A stretch of DNA of 43,724 nucleotides from Gammaproteobacteria bacterium (GCA_024276955.1 JAJRWE010000163.1:1-43724), one strand, 5' to 3'; positions 25,693 to 35,149 are shown, numbered from the stretch's first letter. The notes: generated by a model from the letters alone, not told the origin. Made by a program: numbers and translations.

Positions 25693-25844
25693 TAGGAGCG
25701 GGCCATGCCCGCGATAGTCGGTGGGAAAACCATAAACCTGTGGGAGCGGCTTCAGCCGCGAAGAAGACTGGTTTTATTCGCGGCTGAAGCCGCTCCCACA
25801 ATTTTGCTTTGTGGCAAAACCATCGCGGGCATGGCCCGCTCCTA
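25693..25844. repeat. Nested REP palindromes after the RND operon
   Basis: The outer pair TAGGAGCGGGCCATGCCCGC (25693-25714) is repeated in inverted orientation at 25823-25844. Inside is a different pair, TGTGGGAGCGGCTTCAGCCG (25739-25762) with its inverse at 25777-25800. Two REP families are thus nested as one large hairpin. The inner motif resembles pseudomonad-type REPs. The structure may also end or protect the RND mRNA and lies between convergent genes. Confidence 0.85.
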
Positions 25845-25927
25845 CAGCCGGAGGCTTCATAAATCTGGTGCTTTCCGGCAATCTGCCCCCCCCCTCAAGC
25901 CTCCAGCCTCAGACCTCAAGCCAACAC

Positions 25928-26947
25928 TCACCCCTGCTCTTCGGCGACGATATAACGGTTTCTCCCCGATTCCTTCGCCTCGTACAGAGCGGCATCGGCG
26001 AGGTTGATGAGGTCGGCGGGTGACAGGTTTTCACAAGCCACACGACTGACCACGCCCAGGCTGATGGTCACAATATCCGCAGCCTGTGAGTGTTCGTGCG
26101 GAACCCCCAGTGAGCGAATTTTTTCACACAGCTCACTGGCAATCCGCTTGGCGCCACCCAGGTCGGTATTCGGAAGAATCACGGCAAACTCTTCACCGCC
26201 GTAGCGAGCAATGAGGTCCGAGGCGCGCTGCACGGCCTCATCCAGGCTTCGGGCAACCTGGCGCAGGCACTCGTCACCGGCAAGATGACCGTAATGGTCG
26301 TTGTAGGGTTTGAAGAAATCGATATCAATGAGGATCAGTGACAGCGGTGTATCGTCACGCACCGAACGCAGGCATTCCATACGCAAAAATTCATCAAGCC
26401 GGCGGCGGTTGGCAATGCCGGTCAGGCCATCCAGACAGCTCAGTTTTTTCAGTTCAGCATTGCTTTGCTCCAGCTTGGCCTGGGTTTCGCGCAGCGCCTG
26501 ATGGGCCAGATAACTGCGTGAATGGGCGCGAATCCGCGCCACCAATTCAATCCGATCCGGCAACTTGACCAGATAGTCGTTGGCACCGCGTTCAAAGGCC
26601 TTGCTCTTGTCCTTCGGGTCTTCCTTGGTCGAAAGCACGATTACCGGAATATTCTGCGTTTCCGGCTCTGCGCGATATTTATTCACCAGGGTATAACCAT
26701 CCATATCCGGCATGATGAGATCCTGCAGGATCACCGTAGGTCGAATCTCCAGCGCCATGGCCACCGCCTTTTTAGGCTCCGCGCAATAATGGAATTCGAT
26801 ATCCTCTTCACTGGCCAGCATGCGACGAATACCTTCGGCGACCATCATCTGGTCATCCACCAGCAAAACCACCAGCCTGCCCAGCTCATCGGCGGGCGGT
26901 TCGGCGTCACGGGATTGTTCAGGGTCCATTGCCATGTTTATCGTCAT
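25928..26947 (-). CDS. wspR: WspR-like receiver-GGDEF diguanylate cyclase
   Basis: The 339-aa output of the Wsp pathway makes c-di-GMP when phosphorylated by WspE. The receiver (25-145) has acidic DD (31-32), phosphoacceptor Asp76 (ILQDLIMPDMDG) and Lys in YLVKLPD. A coiled linker (about 148-168) leads to the GGDEF domain with active-site GGEEF (250-254) and an intact inhibitory RxxD (RASD, 241-244), so feedback control is expected. The start overlaps the wspF stop in TGATG. Gene order and domain order match the Pseudomonas wsp operon. Confidence 0.95.
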   Translation of the reverse strand: MTINMAMDPEQSRDAEPPADELGRLVVLLVDDQMMVAEGIRRMLASEEDIEFHYCAEPKKAVAMALEIRPTVILQDLIMPDMDGYTLVNKYRAEPETQNIPVIVLSTKEDPKDKSKAFERGANDYLVKLPDRIELVARIRAHSRSYLAHQALRETQAKLEQSNAELKKLSCLDGLTGIANRRRLDEFLRMECLRSVRDDTPLSLILIDIDFFKPYNDHYGHLAGDECLRQVARSLDEAVQRASDLIARYGGEEFAVILPNTDLGGAKRIASELCEKIRSLGVPHEHSQAADIVTISLGVVSRVACENLSPADLINLADAALYEAKESGRNRYIVAEEQG

Positions 26948-27990
26948 CAGTGGGCCTCCTGCCTTATCTGCACAGGAAATTTAGACATCACTACTGCAGG
27001 TATCGTCTCCAGCGATAAGATCTCCAGTGCCGCATGAAGTTCCTTGGCGGCCTTGGGCATGCCATAAACGGCGCACGACGCCTCATCCTGCGCGATGGTG
27101 CAGGCGCCCTTGTGACGTAATTCCAGCATGCCCTGGGCGCCATCACGCCCCATTCCCGTCAACAGGATCGCCATGATCTCGCCCTGCCAACAGGCCGCCA
27201 GCGAATGCCAGAATACGTCCACCGACGGGCGATAGGGTGTCTGTAACGGTTCCGGGGTATAGGCCAATTCACCGGTACTTTTCAGTATCAGATGATTGTT
27301 ACTACCGGCCAATAGCACCGTGCCGATCTCGGGGCGATCTCCTTCATTGGCCAGACATACCTTGAGGGCGGTCTGCCGATCCAGCCAATCGGCCAGACCG
27401 GCAACAAACTGTTCATCGACATGTTGGATAAGCACGACAGGGGCTGGGAAATCCACGGGCAGCCTGCGGAGTATTTCGGCCACTGCCTGCGGACCACCCG
27501 AAGAGGAACCAATGGTCAGTAGACACCCCTGGGTCGATGGATCGGTGGTTTCCCGTCGGCTGCGTGCCGGGGGTGCGCTGGCCACCGAGGTGCTGGTTCG
27601 GTTCAGCACACCGATCATGCGGATCTTGCGTAGCAACAGATCACGTCCCTCACTCTGGCCACCCATACTCAGCATAGGTGTATTGAGCGCATCCAACGCA
27701 CCGGCACCCATAGCCTCGAAGACCATAGCGGAATTATGGTTCACCGAGGCCGTCACGATCAGGATTGGACAGGGTGCGACCAGCATGATCTGCCGCGTTG
27801 CCTCGACACCATCCAGCACCGGCATAATAAGATCCATCAGGATCAGGTCGGGACAATCTCTTGCACACTGCTCAACCGCCTCGCGGCCATCTCGCGCAAC
27901 CCAAGCCACTTCATGCTCTCCGCAGGTCAGCACCACGCGCCGCATTCCCTCGATGGCCATGGGCATATCATTGACAATACCAATTCTCAC
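26947..27990 (-). CDS. wspF: WspF, CheB-type methylesterase
   Basis: A 347-aa chemoreceptor methylesterase that removes methyl groups from WspA and so damps the pathway. The receiver domain has Asp53 (LILMDLIMPVLDG). The methylesterase domain holds the catalytic Ser in TIGSSSGGPQAV (about 162-164), the catalytic His in VVLIQHVDEQF (about 190) and the Asp in TGMGRDGAQGM. The start overlaps the wspE stop by four bases (ATGA), and wspR overlaps its end. Loss of WspF in Pseudomonas gives constitutive c-di-GMP production and wrinkly colonies. Confidence 0.95.
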   Translation of the reverse strand: MRIGIVNDMPMAIEGMRRVVLTCGEHEVAWVARDGREAVEQCARDCPDLILMDLIMPVLDGVEATRQIMLVAPCPILIVTASVNHNSAMVFEAMGAGALDALNTPMLSMGGQSEGRDLLLRKIRMIGVLNRTSTSVASAPPARSRRETTDPSTQGCLLTIGSSSGGPQAVAEILRRLPVDFPAPVVLIQHVDEQFVAGLADWLDRQTALKVCLANEGDRPEIGTVLLAGSNNHLILKSTGELAYTPEPLQTPYRPSVDVFWHSLAACWQGEIMAILLTGMGRDGAQGMLELRHKGACTIAQDEASCAVYGMPKAAKELHAALEILSLETIPAVVMSKFPVQIRQEAH

Positions 27991-30302
27991 ACCCGGGCCT
28001 CCCCAATCAGATCAACAACGGCTTCAATCAACGTGTCGTCATGGCAACTGCCCTTTGCCAGATAATAGTCGGCACCGGCTTCCAGACCCCGCTGGCGGTC
28101 TTCTGCCCGATCCTTATAGGAGACAATCATCACCGGCGTAGAACGCAGCTGCAGATCCTGTTTAATGGCCCGAACCAGATCAATGCCATTCATGCGTGGC
28201 ATGTCCACATCACTGACCACCAGATGGTAATCGCCACTGCGTACGGCATGCCACCCATCCACACCATCCACGGCGGTCTCGACGATATAACCGTAGGATT
28301 CCAGCAAATCACGCTCGACTTCCCGCACCGTCAGTGAGTCATCCACAATCAACACCCGCTTGGCCCGTTGTCGTTGTTGTTTTTCTTGCTCATAAAGCAC
28401 CGAACTCAGACGCCCACCCTTGACGATGTGATCAATGGAACGCACCACATCATCCACATCAAGGATCAGCAAGGGTGAGCCATCTTCCATCAGTGACGTT
28501 GCACTCACGTCCTGTACCTTGCCAAGACGGGAATCCAGTGGCTGAACAGAAATCTGCCGCTGGCCGATAAAACGGTCAACCACCACGCCATATTGCTCAA
28601 GCCTGTCACTCACCACCACCACCGGAACCTCATCACGCGCGACCGATTCATGCTCCAGCCCCAGCACCTGCGGGCCAGACGCCAAACCAATCAACTCGCC
28701 ATCTAATTCACAATATTGGCACCCGTCCATAACCTTGATTTGGTCGCCAGGGACTGACAGCAGGCGATCGACCCGGCTCAGAGGAAAGGCATAAGGTTCA
28801 TCGGCGATCTCCACCAGCAGAGCGTTCAGTACTGACAGACTTAGCGGCAACTGCAGGATAAATTTAACGCCCAGCCCCGGCTGACTCTCGACACTGACCG
28901 TGCCACCCAGCGCCTTCATCATGTCATGCACGACATCCAGACCAACACCACGCCCCGAGGTCTCCGTCACTTCATCACGGGTAGAAAAGTCCGGTAAAAA
29001 AAGAAATTCGATCAACTCATCATCACTCAGCGACGCAATCACCGTAGCTGTCGACAGGCCTTTTTCGGCAATCTTTTCTCTCAATCTACCGAGATCGATA
29101 CCGGCGCCATCATCACGAATGCTAACACGCAACAATCCGCCACCATGACTCGCGGCAACGACAATTTTCGCCTTCGCCGGCTTACCCGCGGCCAGTCTCT
29201 CCTGCGGCAGCTCCACACCGTGATCCACCGCATTACGTAATAAATGATTCAGTGGCGTCTTTACTTTTTCCAGTACATCCCGGTCAACGAGTGTTTCCCT
29301 ACCACGAATTTCCAGCTCAACCTCTTTACCCAGGTGGCGCGACAGATCCCGGATCATACGTTCAAGACCGGCGGTGCCCTCGACAAACGGTTGCATCCGA
29401 CTGCCACTGACTTGGTGATAAAGCGTGTTGGACAGATTGCTGTTTCTACGGTCGTACTCATCCAGTGATGCCAGCTGGTTTCCCAGCAATTGACGGCAGA
29501 CATCAAGTTTCTTCTGTAGCGCACGCAGTTCCACATCTATTGCCACAGGGACGCAGTGCCCCTGGCTGTAGAGCAGGCTTTCCAGATCCTCCATCAATTC
29601 ATTTTGCCGCCGCTTGAGAAACATCAAAGAATCCGAAAAGGTCGAGAGCCTGCGTGACTCTACGAGCATTTCACCGGACACCCCAAGGATGCGGGACATT
29701 CGCTCCGCACTGATGCGCAGCATACGATCATCTCCCCTGCTTCCAATGGATATCCCCGGATTGGGAGTCACTGCAACCGGGGTAACTTCTTCTACGGCAG
29801 TATGTACAGGCGTCGCAAGCAAATCTTCATCGGCGTGTTCAGCCACCTCCAGCACAGGGGGGATAGATGACACAGGCACATCCGCAACAAGATCCCCGCA
29901 AGTAATCTGCCCCAATTCATCGACAGCGGCATCAACTTGCGCTTTGTTCTGTAAAAACCAGCCTTCGATACTCTCCTCATCCAGACCAGCAATTGCCTCA
30001 ATCAGGTCCGTTGCACGTAACAACACATCGATAGCAGGACTGGTGAGAATAATTTTCTGATGCTGTGCAGCTACAAAAACATCTTCCATAACATGCGCGA
30101 CCTGCACCACGGCTTCGACGCCCACCATGCGTGCTGCACCTTTCAGTGAATGGGAGGCACGCATGAGTGCCTCCAGTTCTCTGTCATTCGCTGGGTCTTT
30201 CTCCAACACCAGCAAACCCCGCCCAAGAGACGCCAGCTGACCTTCCGCTTCCATACGGAACAGGTCAAACATGGACATATCACTGTAGCTGCCGTCACTC
30301 AT
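27987..30302 (-). CDS. wspE: WspE, CheA-type hybrid kinase with C-terminal receiver
   Basis: A 771-aa histidine kinase. The N-terminal HPt has phosphorylatable His51 (MRASHSLKGAARMVG). The dimerisation and ATPase region (about 215-490) contains LLRNAVDHGVELP, DDGAGID and GRGVGLDVV. A CheW-like domain follows (about 500-620), then a C-terminal receiver (about 645-765) with VLIVDDSLTVRE and VVSDVDMPRMNG. WspE passes phosphate to WspR and WspF. The gene lies 33 bases after wspD and overlaps wspF. Confidence 0.95.
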   Translation of the reverse strand: MSDGSYSDMSMFDLFRMEAEGQLASLGRGLLVLEKDPANDRELEALMRASHSLKGAARMVGVEAVVQVAHVMEDVFVAAQHQKIILTSPAIDVLLRATDLIEAIAGLDEESIEGWFLQNKAQVDAAVDELGQITCGDLVADVPVSSIPPVLEVAEHADEDLLATPVHTAVEEVTPVAVTPNPGISIGSRGDDRMLRISAERMSRILGVSGEMLVESRRLSTFSDSLMFLKRRQNELMEDLESLLYSQGHCVPVAIDVELRALQKKLDVCRQLLGNQLASLDEYDRRNSNLSNTLYHQVSGSRMQPFVEGTAGLERMIRDLSRHLGKEVELEIRGRETLVDRDVLEKVKTPLNHLLRNAVDHGVELPQERLAAGKPAKAKIVVAASHGGGLLRVSIRDDGAGIDLGRLREKIAEKGLSTATVIASLSDDELIEFLFLPDFSTRDEVTETSGRGVGLDVVHDMMKALGGTVSVESQPGLGVKFILQLPLSLSVLNALLVEIADEPYAFPLSRVDRLLSVPGDQIKVMDGCQYCELDGELIGLASGPQVLGLEHESVARDEVPVVVVSDRLEQYGVVVDRFIGQRQISVQPLDSRLGKVQDVSATSLMEDGSPLLILDVDDVVRSIDHIVKGGRLSSVLYEQEKQQRQRAKRVLIVDDSLTVREVERDLLESYGYIVETAVDGVDGWHAVRSGDYHLVVSDVDMPRMNGIDLVRAIKQDLQLRSTPVMIVSYKDRAEDRQRGLEAGADYYLAKGSCHDDTLIEAVVDLIGEARV

Positions 30303-30335
30303 CGCTTAAATAGTCATTCCTAAGGTAAAGCCACT

Positions 30336-31016
30336 TCACGGACTCTCGACGTGCAACATACGATGCAATCCGTCCACATCCAGAACTGCAACCCGGTCAT
30401 CCTCATATTGAAAGGTACCCCGAATCAGTTTGTGGATTTCATCATCAATCGTCGCCGGTGCCGATGTCAGCTGCGCAGGTCGATAGCGTGCCATTCCCTT
30501 CACTTCATCGACCGGAAAAACATATCTCCCCTCGTCAAGGTTAACGATGATCATCCGTTTATAGGCATGCCGTTCTTTTTCTTCGGACTCATCGAAACAG
30601 TCATCCACCGCCAGCACCGTCATCAGTGAATGACACAGACACACTTCACCGGAAATATTCACCACTCCCTTCACATATGGGTTGTTTACGTGGGGCAGGC
30701 GGTGCACTGGCCTCGATTCCGTCACGGTCTCGAACACATTGGCCGGCAGGGAAAAATATTCAGCCCCCAGTCGAAAAATAATAATACTGACACAGTCCTG
30801 AGGACTGGCCGTATTCGTGCCCGCCAGAATGGCGAGATTCTCCTGCTGGTAGCCTGGCGGCAATTCCCGCTCAAGAATCTGCTTTCCGGCGGCAATAAAA
30901 ACCTCACAGTTACGGCAGTGAACGACATCTTTCAGCCGTTCACAGCGTGAAACAGAATAAGCCCATACACCGACTCTGTTCCAGCAGTCATCCAGTTTTT
31001 CTGTTTCCTCTTTCAT
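30336..31016 (-). CDS. wspD: WspD, CheW-like adaptor
   Basis: A 226-aa coupling protein linking receptor and kinase. An N-terminal extension with clustered cysteines (CERLKDVVHCRNCEVFIAAG) precedes the CheW fold (about 70-220), seen as FRLGAEYFSLPANVFETVTE, VHRLPHVNNPYVKGVVNISG and YVFPVDEVKGMARY. The same cysteine-containing N-terminal extension marks WspD relative to ordinary CheW. The start overlaps the wspC stop by four bases. Confidence 0.92.
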   Translation of the reverse strand: MKEETEKLDDCWNRVGVWAYSVSRCERLKDVVHCRNCEVFIAAGKQILERELPPGYQQENLAILAGTNTASPQDCVSIIIFRLGAEYFSLPANVFETVTESRPVHRLPHVNNPYVKGVVNISGEVCLCHSLMTVLAVDDCFDESEEKERHAYKRMIIVNLDEGRYVFPVDEVKGMARYRPAQLTSAPATIDDEIHKLIRGTFQYEDDRVAVLDVDGLHRMLHVESP

Positions 31017-32425
31017 CCATCGCCATTTGAGTTACGCTTGATCGCCCGTTTTTGTCTGCGCCGGTAATCCTCGGCCTGTCCGGTATCACCCCGATTTTCT
31101 GCCAGAAGGGCCAGCAGACCAATCGCCAAGTGATGGTCTGGATCCAGATAAAGCGCCTTCTTTAACAGGGATTCAGCAGCACCCAGACTGCCCTTCTGGT
31201 AGCTGATAAGTCCCAGATAATAATAGGCATCGGTGGATTCCGGATTTCCCTTCAAACAGGACTCACACAGTGCCATCGCATCGTTCAGTCTTCCCAGATC
31301 CAAATAGTCGGAAATTTCTTTCAGAATGGAAGTCCCTCCCGCATGTGTCTTCTCCTGCGTATTTTCCTGACTTTCCTCCCTCATATTTGGCAATTTTTTC
31401 TTCACTTTACGGTGACTTTCCGCAAGTACTTGTGTAAGTATCTTATTCTGCGATAGACGGTTACCAATCTCCTGGTCTTTTTCAATCAAACCCACAAGAC
31501 TTTGAAAGGTACTTTCCAGGTTCTTTAGTGATTTATTATTTTTCGGGGAGTATTTTTTGGTGACTGAAAGTCTGCTGACTGAACGGGTAGTGAAAGATGC
31601 TTCAATATCTTCGTCGATCTTACTGAAGGCGAAGGCCATTGGAATGTCTAGGGAGACAAAGTAATTCTTTATCACCTGTGCCGCTTCAGCATGCCCGACA
31701 CAGAGAATCCCCCTGGGCTTCAACATACGGTGCAGCTTTTTCATGACACATGCCTGGGTCTGCCGGTCAAAATATATCAATAGATTTCTGCAGAAAATGA
31801 CATCATACGACTGCTGACTGGAATCAAACTTATCGGTGATAATGTTTGCGCGTGAGAATTTGACCTTCTCTTTAACTTCCGGCGCCAGAACATATCCTGC
31901 CCGCGTACGCTGAAAGTATTTGTCACGCAGCCCGTAGTATTCCTCACGAAATGAGTGCTGACCATAGATTGCACGCTTGGCCTTGCATATCGCACGTTGA
32001 CTAACATCGAGGGCATCAATCGAAAACCTCCCGATCGATGGACCCTTTTCCATCAGCACCATGGCAATGGAATAAGGCTCTTCACCTGTCGAGCATGGCA
32101 GGCTGAGTATTTTCAGTTTCGCATCAGCATCATCCAGCCGTTTTTGTTTCAATCCGGGAAGATAACTGGCCAGTGCCTCGAAGGGAAAAACATTGCGGAA
32201 AAACCAGGTCTCGGGAACAACCACCTCTTCAACAAGCTCATCAAATTCTTCCCTGTCACGTTGTATTCTCAGCAGATATTCCATTTCTCCCTTAACACCA
32301 AAAGCGCGAATATCCAAGGCCTGCATTCGATGATGAACGGCTCGTTCGATACTGGCATCTCCAATAGAGTTGGAATAGAGGCCAATGACCTCCTTGAGCA
32401 TGGTTTTTATTTTTTTCAGTGGCAT
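31013..32425 (-). CDS. wspC: WspC, CheR-type methyltransferase with TPR tail
   Basis: An about 470-aa S-adenosylmethionine-dependent receptor methyltransferase. The N-terminal helical domain is followed by VPETWFFRNVFPFEAL, the SAM motif LKILSLPCSTGEEPYSIAMVL and the later VIFCRNLLIYF. After a linker, the C-terminal ~90 residues form tetratricopeptide repeats (AMALCESCLKGNPESTDAYY, AESLLKKALYLDPDHHLAIG), as in Pseudomonas WspC. The frame is open back to a TTG at 32482 overlapping wspB. I prefer ATG 32425; ATG 32401, which has AAGGAGG after it rather than before, is less likely. Confidence 0.9.
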   Translation of the reverse strand: MPLKKIKTMLKEVIGLYSNSIGDASIERAVHHRMQALDIRAFGVKGEMEYLLRIQRDREEFDELVEEVVVPETWFFRNVFPFEALASYLPGLKQKRLDDADAKLKILSLPCSTGEEPYSIAMVLMEKGPSIGRFSIDALDVSQRAICKAKRAIYGQHSFREEYYGLRDKYFQRTRAGYVLAPEVKEKVKFSRANIITDKFDSSQQSYDVIFCRNLLIYFDRQTQACVMKKLHRMLKPRGILCVGHAEAAQVIKNYFVSLDIPMAFAFSKIDEDIEASFTTRSVSRLSVTKKYSPKNNKSLKNLESTFQSLVGLIEKDQEIGNRLSQNKILTQVLAESHRKVKKKLPNMREESQENTQEKTHAGGTSILKEISDYLDLGRLNDAMALCESCLKGNPESTDAYYYLGLISYQKGSLGAAESLLKKALYLDPDHHLAIGLLALLAENRGDTGQAEDYRRRQKRAIKRNSNGDG

Positions 32426-32444
32426 GCTGTTTGTTGCCAGTCTG

Positions 32445-32909
32445 TTATCGCCGGCCTGACGGTGCAGGAAACAATAATTCAATATCCATTGTAGAAAGAA
32501 TGTTTTCGGGAGAAATCAGTTGCAGCATCCCCTGCCCGTCCATGATGACCTTGCCGAGATAAGGCGCCTGCGAATTTTCAATACCCGGCTCGATAAATCC
32601 CCCTTCATCCATTTTCAGGATTTCAGTCGACTTTTCCAGTAACAGGCCAATATTCCGCGTCTCCTGATCCGGCAATACAACGTTGACGACAACAATGCGT
32701 GAGCTGAGCCGCAAGACTGCATCACGCCCTGCAAACAGCTGACCGAGATCGACAACCGGAAGAGAGCTACCCCGATAATTCATCAGCCCAGCAATATGCG
32801 CCGGTGCATTGGGTTGTTTCTGCAAGGGAACTAATGGCACAACTTCCATGATGCTCCCGGTTGCCAATACATAACGGGTTTTATCAATAATAAACTGTAA
32901 AAATAGCAT
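32445..32909 (-). CDS. wspB: WspB, CheW-like adaptor
   Basis: A 154-aa single-domain CheW protein beginning FLQFIIDKTRYVLATGSIMEV with the typical HIAGLMNYRGSSLPVVDLG core. It connects WspA to the WspE kinase. It starts eight bases after the wspA stop, so the two are tightly coupled. Confidence 0.92.
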   Translation of the reverse strand: MLFLQFIIDKTRYVLATGSIMEVVPLVPLQKQPNAPAHIAGLMNYRGSSLPVVDLGQLFAGRDAVLRLSSRIVVVNVVLPDQETRNIGLLLEKSTEILKMDEGGFIEPGIENSQAPYLGKVIMDGQGMLQLISPENILSTMDIELLFPAPSGRR

Positions 32910-32917
32910 GTTACAAG

Positions 32918-34924
32918 CTACCGGTGAGACTTGCTCACTCGCAGCTTGGAAACGCTGCTCTGCATCGATTGCGCAGCATCATTCAGCTGATCGATGGCGG
33001 CGTTGGAGTGGCGGATCGAATCCACAGTCTGCTGCGCCGACTCACTGAGCTGCATCATGGCCGTCTTGATCTGTTGTGCCCCCTGACTCTGGAAATGCAT
33101 GCCTTCCTGTACGCTCTCAAAGCGTGGCGTCAGTGTCTGCACCTCATCGATGATCTGCGCGAGCTGGGCGGAAACCTCGTTGACATCCTCGGCGCTGCTA
33201 CGCACCTGCACAGAGAACTTCTCCATGCTGAGCACCCCGGCCGACACCGCAGACTGCATCTCCTTCACCATCTGTTCAATGTCCAGCGTCGCTACGGCGG
33301 TCTGATCCGCCAGGCGGCGCACCTCGTTCGCCACGACCGAGAAGCCCAGTCCGTATTCACCCGCCTTCTCGGCCTCGATGGCGGCATTCAGCGACAGCAG
33401 ATTGGTCTGATCCGCCACCTTGGTGATGGTCGTTACCACGCTGTTGATGTTGCGCGCCTTCTCGTTCAGCACCTCGAACTTGGAGGCAATGGAACCTGCG
33501 GCATCGACGATCTGCTGCATGGTGGATTCCATGTTGCCCAGTTCCTGTTGACCATTGGCCGCGGAGCGCGCGGTGCGCTCGGCCACCTCGGCCACTTCGT
33601 CGATGGTGTTTTCCAGTTCCTTGGTGGTGGCGGAAATCTCCGTCGCCGTGGCGGCGATCTGATTGGTCGTCGCCGCCTGCTCGGAAATAGTGGCCTCCTG
33701 CTGTTTTGCTGTTGCGGCGATCTCCGTCGCCGATGAGGTAACCTGAATACCAGAACGCTGTACTTGCGACACCAGTGCATTGAGATTATTCACCATGCCC
33801 TGCACGCCTTGCGCCAGCTTGCCGATGGCGTCATCGCCGTCGATGTCCACTTCACCGGTGAGATCCCCCTGTGCCGCCAGGGTCACGACTTGCAGGATGG
33901 CAGCCACCTTGCGTTCCAGGGTCTCGACTTCCTCACGTTTCTGTTCACTGGAAGTGGCGATGTAGTTAATCATGATCTGCAGACTTCCACCCAACTCGGC
34001 AACGGCATCTTCGCCACTGGCGTCCAGCTCTATTGTTGCTGAATAGTCACCCTCCGCCACCCGGTTAACGGCCTCCAGGAGATGATCGATCTGCCGCCGC
34101 AGGGTCTCCGCCACTTCGTGCTCGCGCTCGGTCACCGCATTGACGTTATCCGCCATGTGATTGAAGGCCTGTGCGAGGCCACCGATTTCATCGTTTGTAT
34201 CCAGCTCTGTCCGCACTGAGCTATCCCCTTCCGCCCGACGCCTGACCACGTCACTAATGCTCAGCAAGGGAGTAATCACCCAGCTTTTAAGCAACAGATT
34301 GATGAGCACGAGCCCAAATACTAAGAAGGACAGATTGACACCGAGAATCAGCCAGAACTGACGCTGAACCGCCCGGTCGATTTCGGCCAGGGAATAACTA
34401 ACACGCACCGCGCCATTCACTGCCCCTCGGGGTACCTCATGACATTTCAGGCAATTCACACCGCGGGTATTTTCCGTGGCCAGGAACGGTACAACGGCCG
34501 TCAACACACGCTGCCCCGCCTCCTCCCGAATCTCGATGGACTGCTCACCCAGCAGCGCCTTTCTGTCTTGTTCATCCAGTGCTACCTCTTCCTCGTTGCC
34601 GGGTCCGTACTGGTCGATCACGGGTTGGCCACGAATGACCCGGGCCTCCACAATGACCTCACGCGCCAGCATTTTGTTACGCAGGATATCGCGCTGATCC
34701 ATGGTGCCCGTCAGCATCATGGTGTTCAGGCTGTCAAAGTAGAAGGTCGTCGTCTCCCTCACTTCATATTTCGCCATATCCATCAGCCGCTCATGCTCAT
34801 GAATAACCGCATAGGCAGTCACCAGAACCAGCAGCATGGAAAAAATGGAGCCGACCGCCAGGTTGATCTTGGCACGAATGGAGAGTCGCTTGATGAAAGA
34901 ATTTGAGGAGGAGGAATTACCCAT
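32918..34924 (-). CDS. wspA: WspA-type methyl-accepting receptor with a haem-c-binding periplasmic domain
   Basis: A 668-aa transmembrane receptor. TM1 is about 19-41 and TM2 about 190-212. Between them lies a ~150-residue periplasmic domain, which carries CLKCH at 158-162, the c-type haem attachment motif, followed by EVPRGAVNGAVRVSYSL, as in DUF3365/Tll0287-like haem sensors. HAMP units follow (about 213-270 and further repeats to 390), then a signalling domain with the hairpin tip KVADQTNLLSLNAAIEAEKAG. I set the start at ATG 34924 with AGGAA ahead; the longer frame to 35020 adds non-conserved sequence. Pseudomonas WspA is not known to carry haem, so the input here differs. Confidence 0.92.
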   Translation of the reverse strand: MGNSSSSNSFIKRLSIRAKINLAVGSIFSMLLVLVTAYAVIHEHERLMDMAKYEVRETTTFYFDSLNTMMLTGTMDQRDILRNKMLAREVIVEARVIRGQPVIDQYGPGNEEEVALDEQDRKALLGEQSIEIREEAGQRVLTAVVPFLATENTRGVNCLKCHEVPRGAVNGAVRVSYSLAEIDRAVQRQFWLILGVNLSFLVFGLVLINLLLKSWVITPLLSISDVVRRRAEGDSSVRTELDTNDEIGGLAQAFNHMADNVNAVTEREHEVAETLRRQIDHLLEAVNRVAEGDYSATIELDASGEDAVAELGGSLQIMINYIATSSEQKREEVETLERKVAAILQVVTLAAQGDLTGEVDIDGDDAIGKLAQGVQGMVNNLNALVSQVQRSGIQVTSSATEIAATAKQQEATISEQAATTNQIAATATEISATTKELENTIDEVAEVAERTARSAANGQQELGNMESTMQQIVDAAGSIASKFEVLNEKARNINSVVTTITKVADQTNLLSLNAAIEAEKAGEYGLGFSVVANEVRRLADQTAVATLDIEQMVKEMQSAVSAGVLSMEKFSVQVRSSAEDVNEVSAQLAQIIDEVQTLTPRFESVQEGMHFQSQGAQQIKTAMMQLSESAQQTVDSIRHSNAAIDQLNDAAQSMQSSVSKLRVSKSHR

Positions 34925-35149
34925 AAAATCGTTCCTGTCGATGCCGTCAGGGGCGGCGTGTCCCAGACATGCCGGCCTTCTCACACCTATCCTGTTGATT
35001 ATTGTGGCTATTGCCGGCACCCAGAAAAAGCCTTGGGGACACCTTGGTCTGAATTGCCTAGATCAGCGGCTTGGGGAGGAGAAAACTTTAGCGCCGGCAA
35101 ATGCTTAGGCAGACCGGGGACTTCTGCCAGAATGCCCCCACCGAGACCA
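34925..35149. other. wsp promoter region
   Basis: These 225 bases hold the wsp leader and promoter. An inverted pair GTCAGGGGCGGCGTG / CACGCCGCCCCTGAC-type GC-rich stretch occurs near 34945-34965 in single copy only. No ORF of merit is found. Confidence 0.4.
35063..35090 (-). promoter_or_regulatory. Candidate sigma-28 promoter of the wsp operon
   Basis: On the minus strand: TAAA (35090-35087), continuing GTTTT as in the enterobacterial TAAAGTTT, 16 bases from TAAA to GCCGCTGA (35070-35063). The -10 is identical to that of the candidate fliA promoter. The predicted leader before wspA is about 130 bases. Chemoreceptor genes are classic FliA targets in enterobacteria. Confidence 0.5.
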
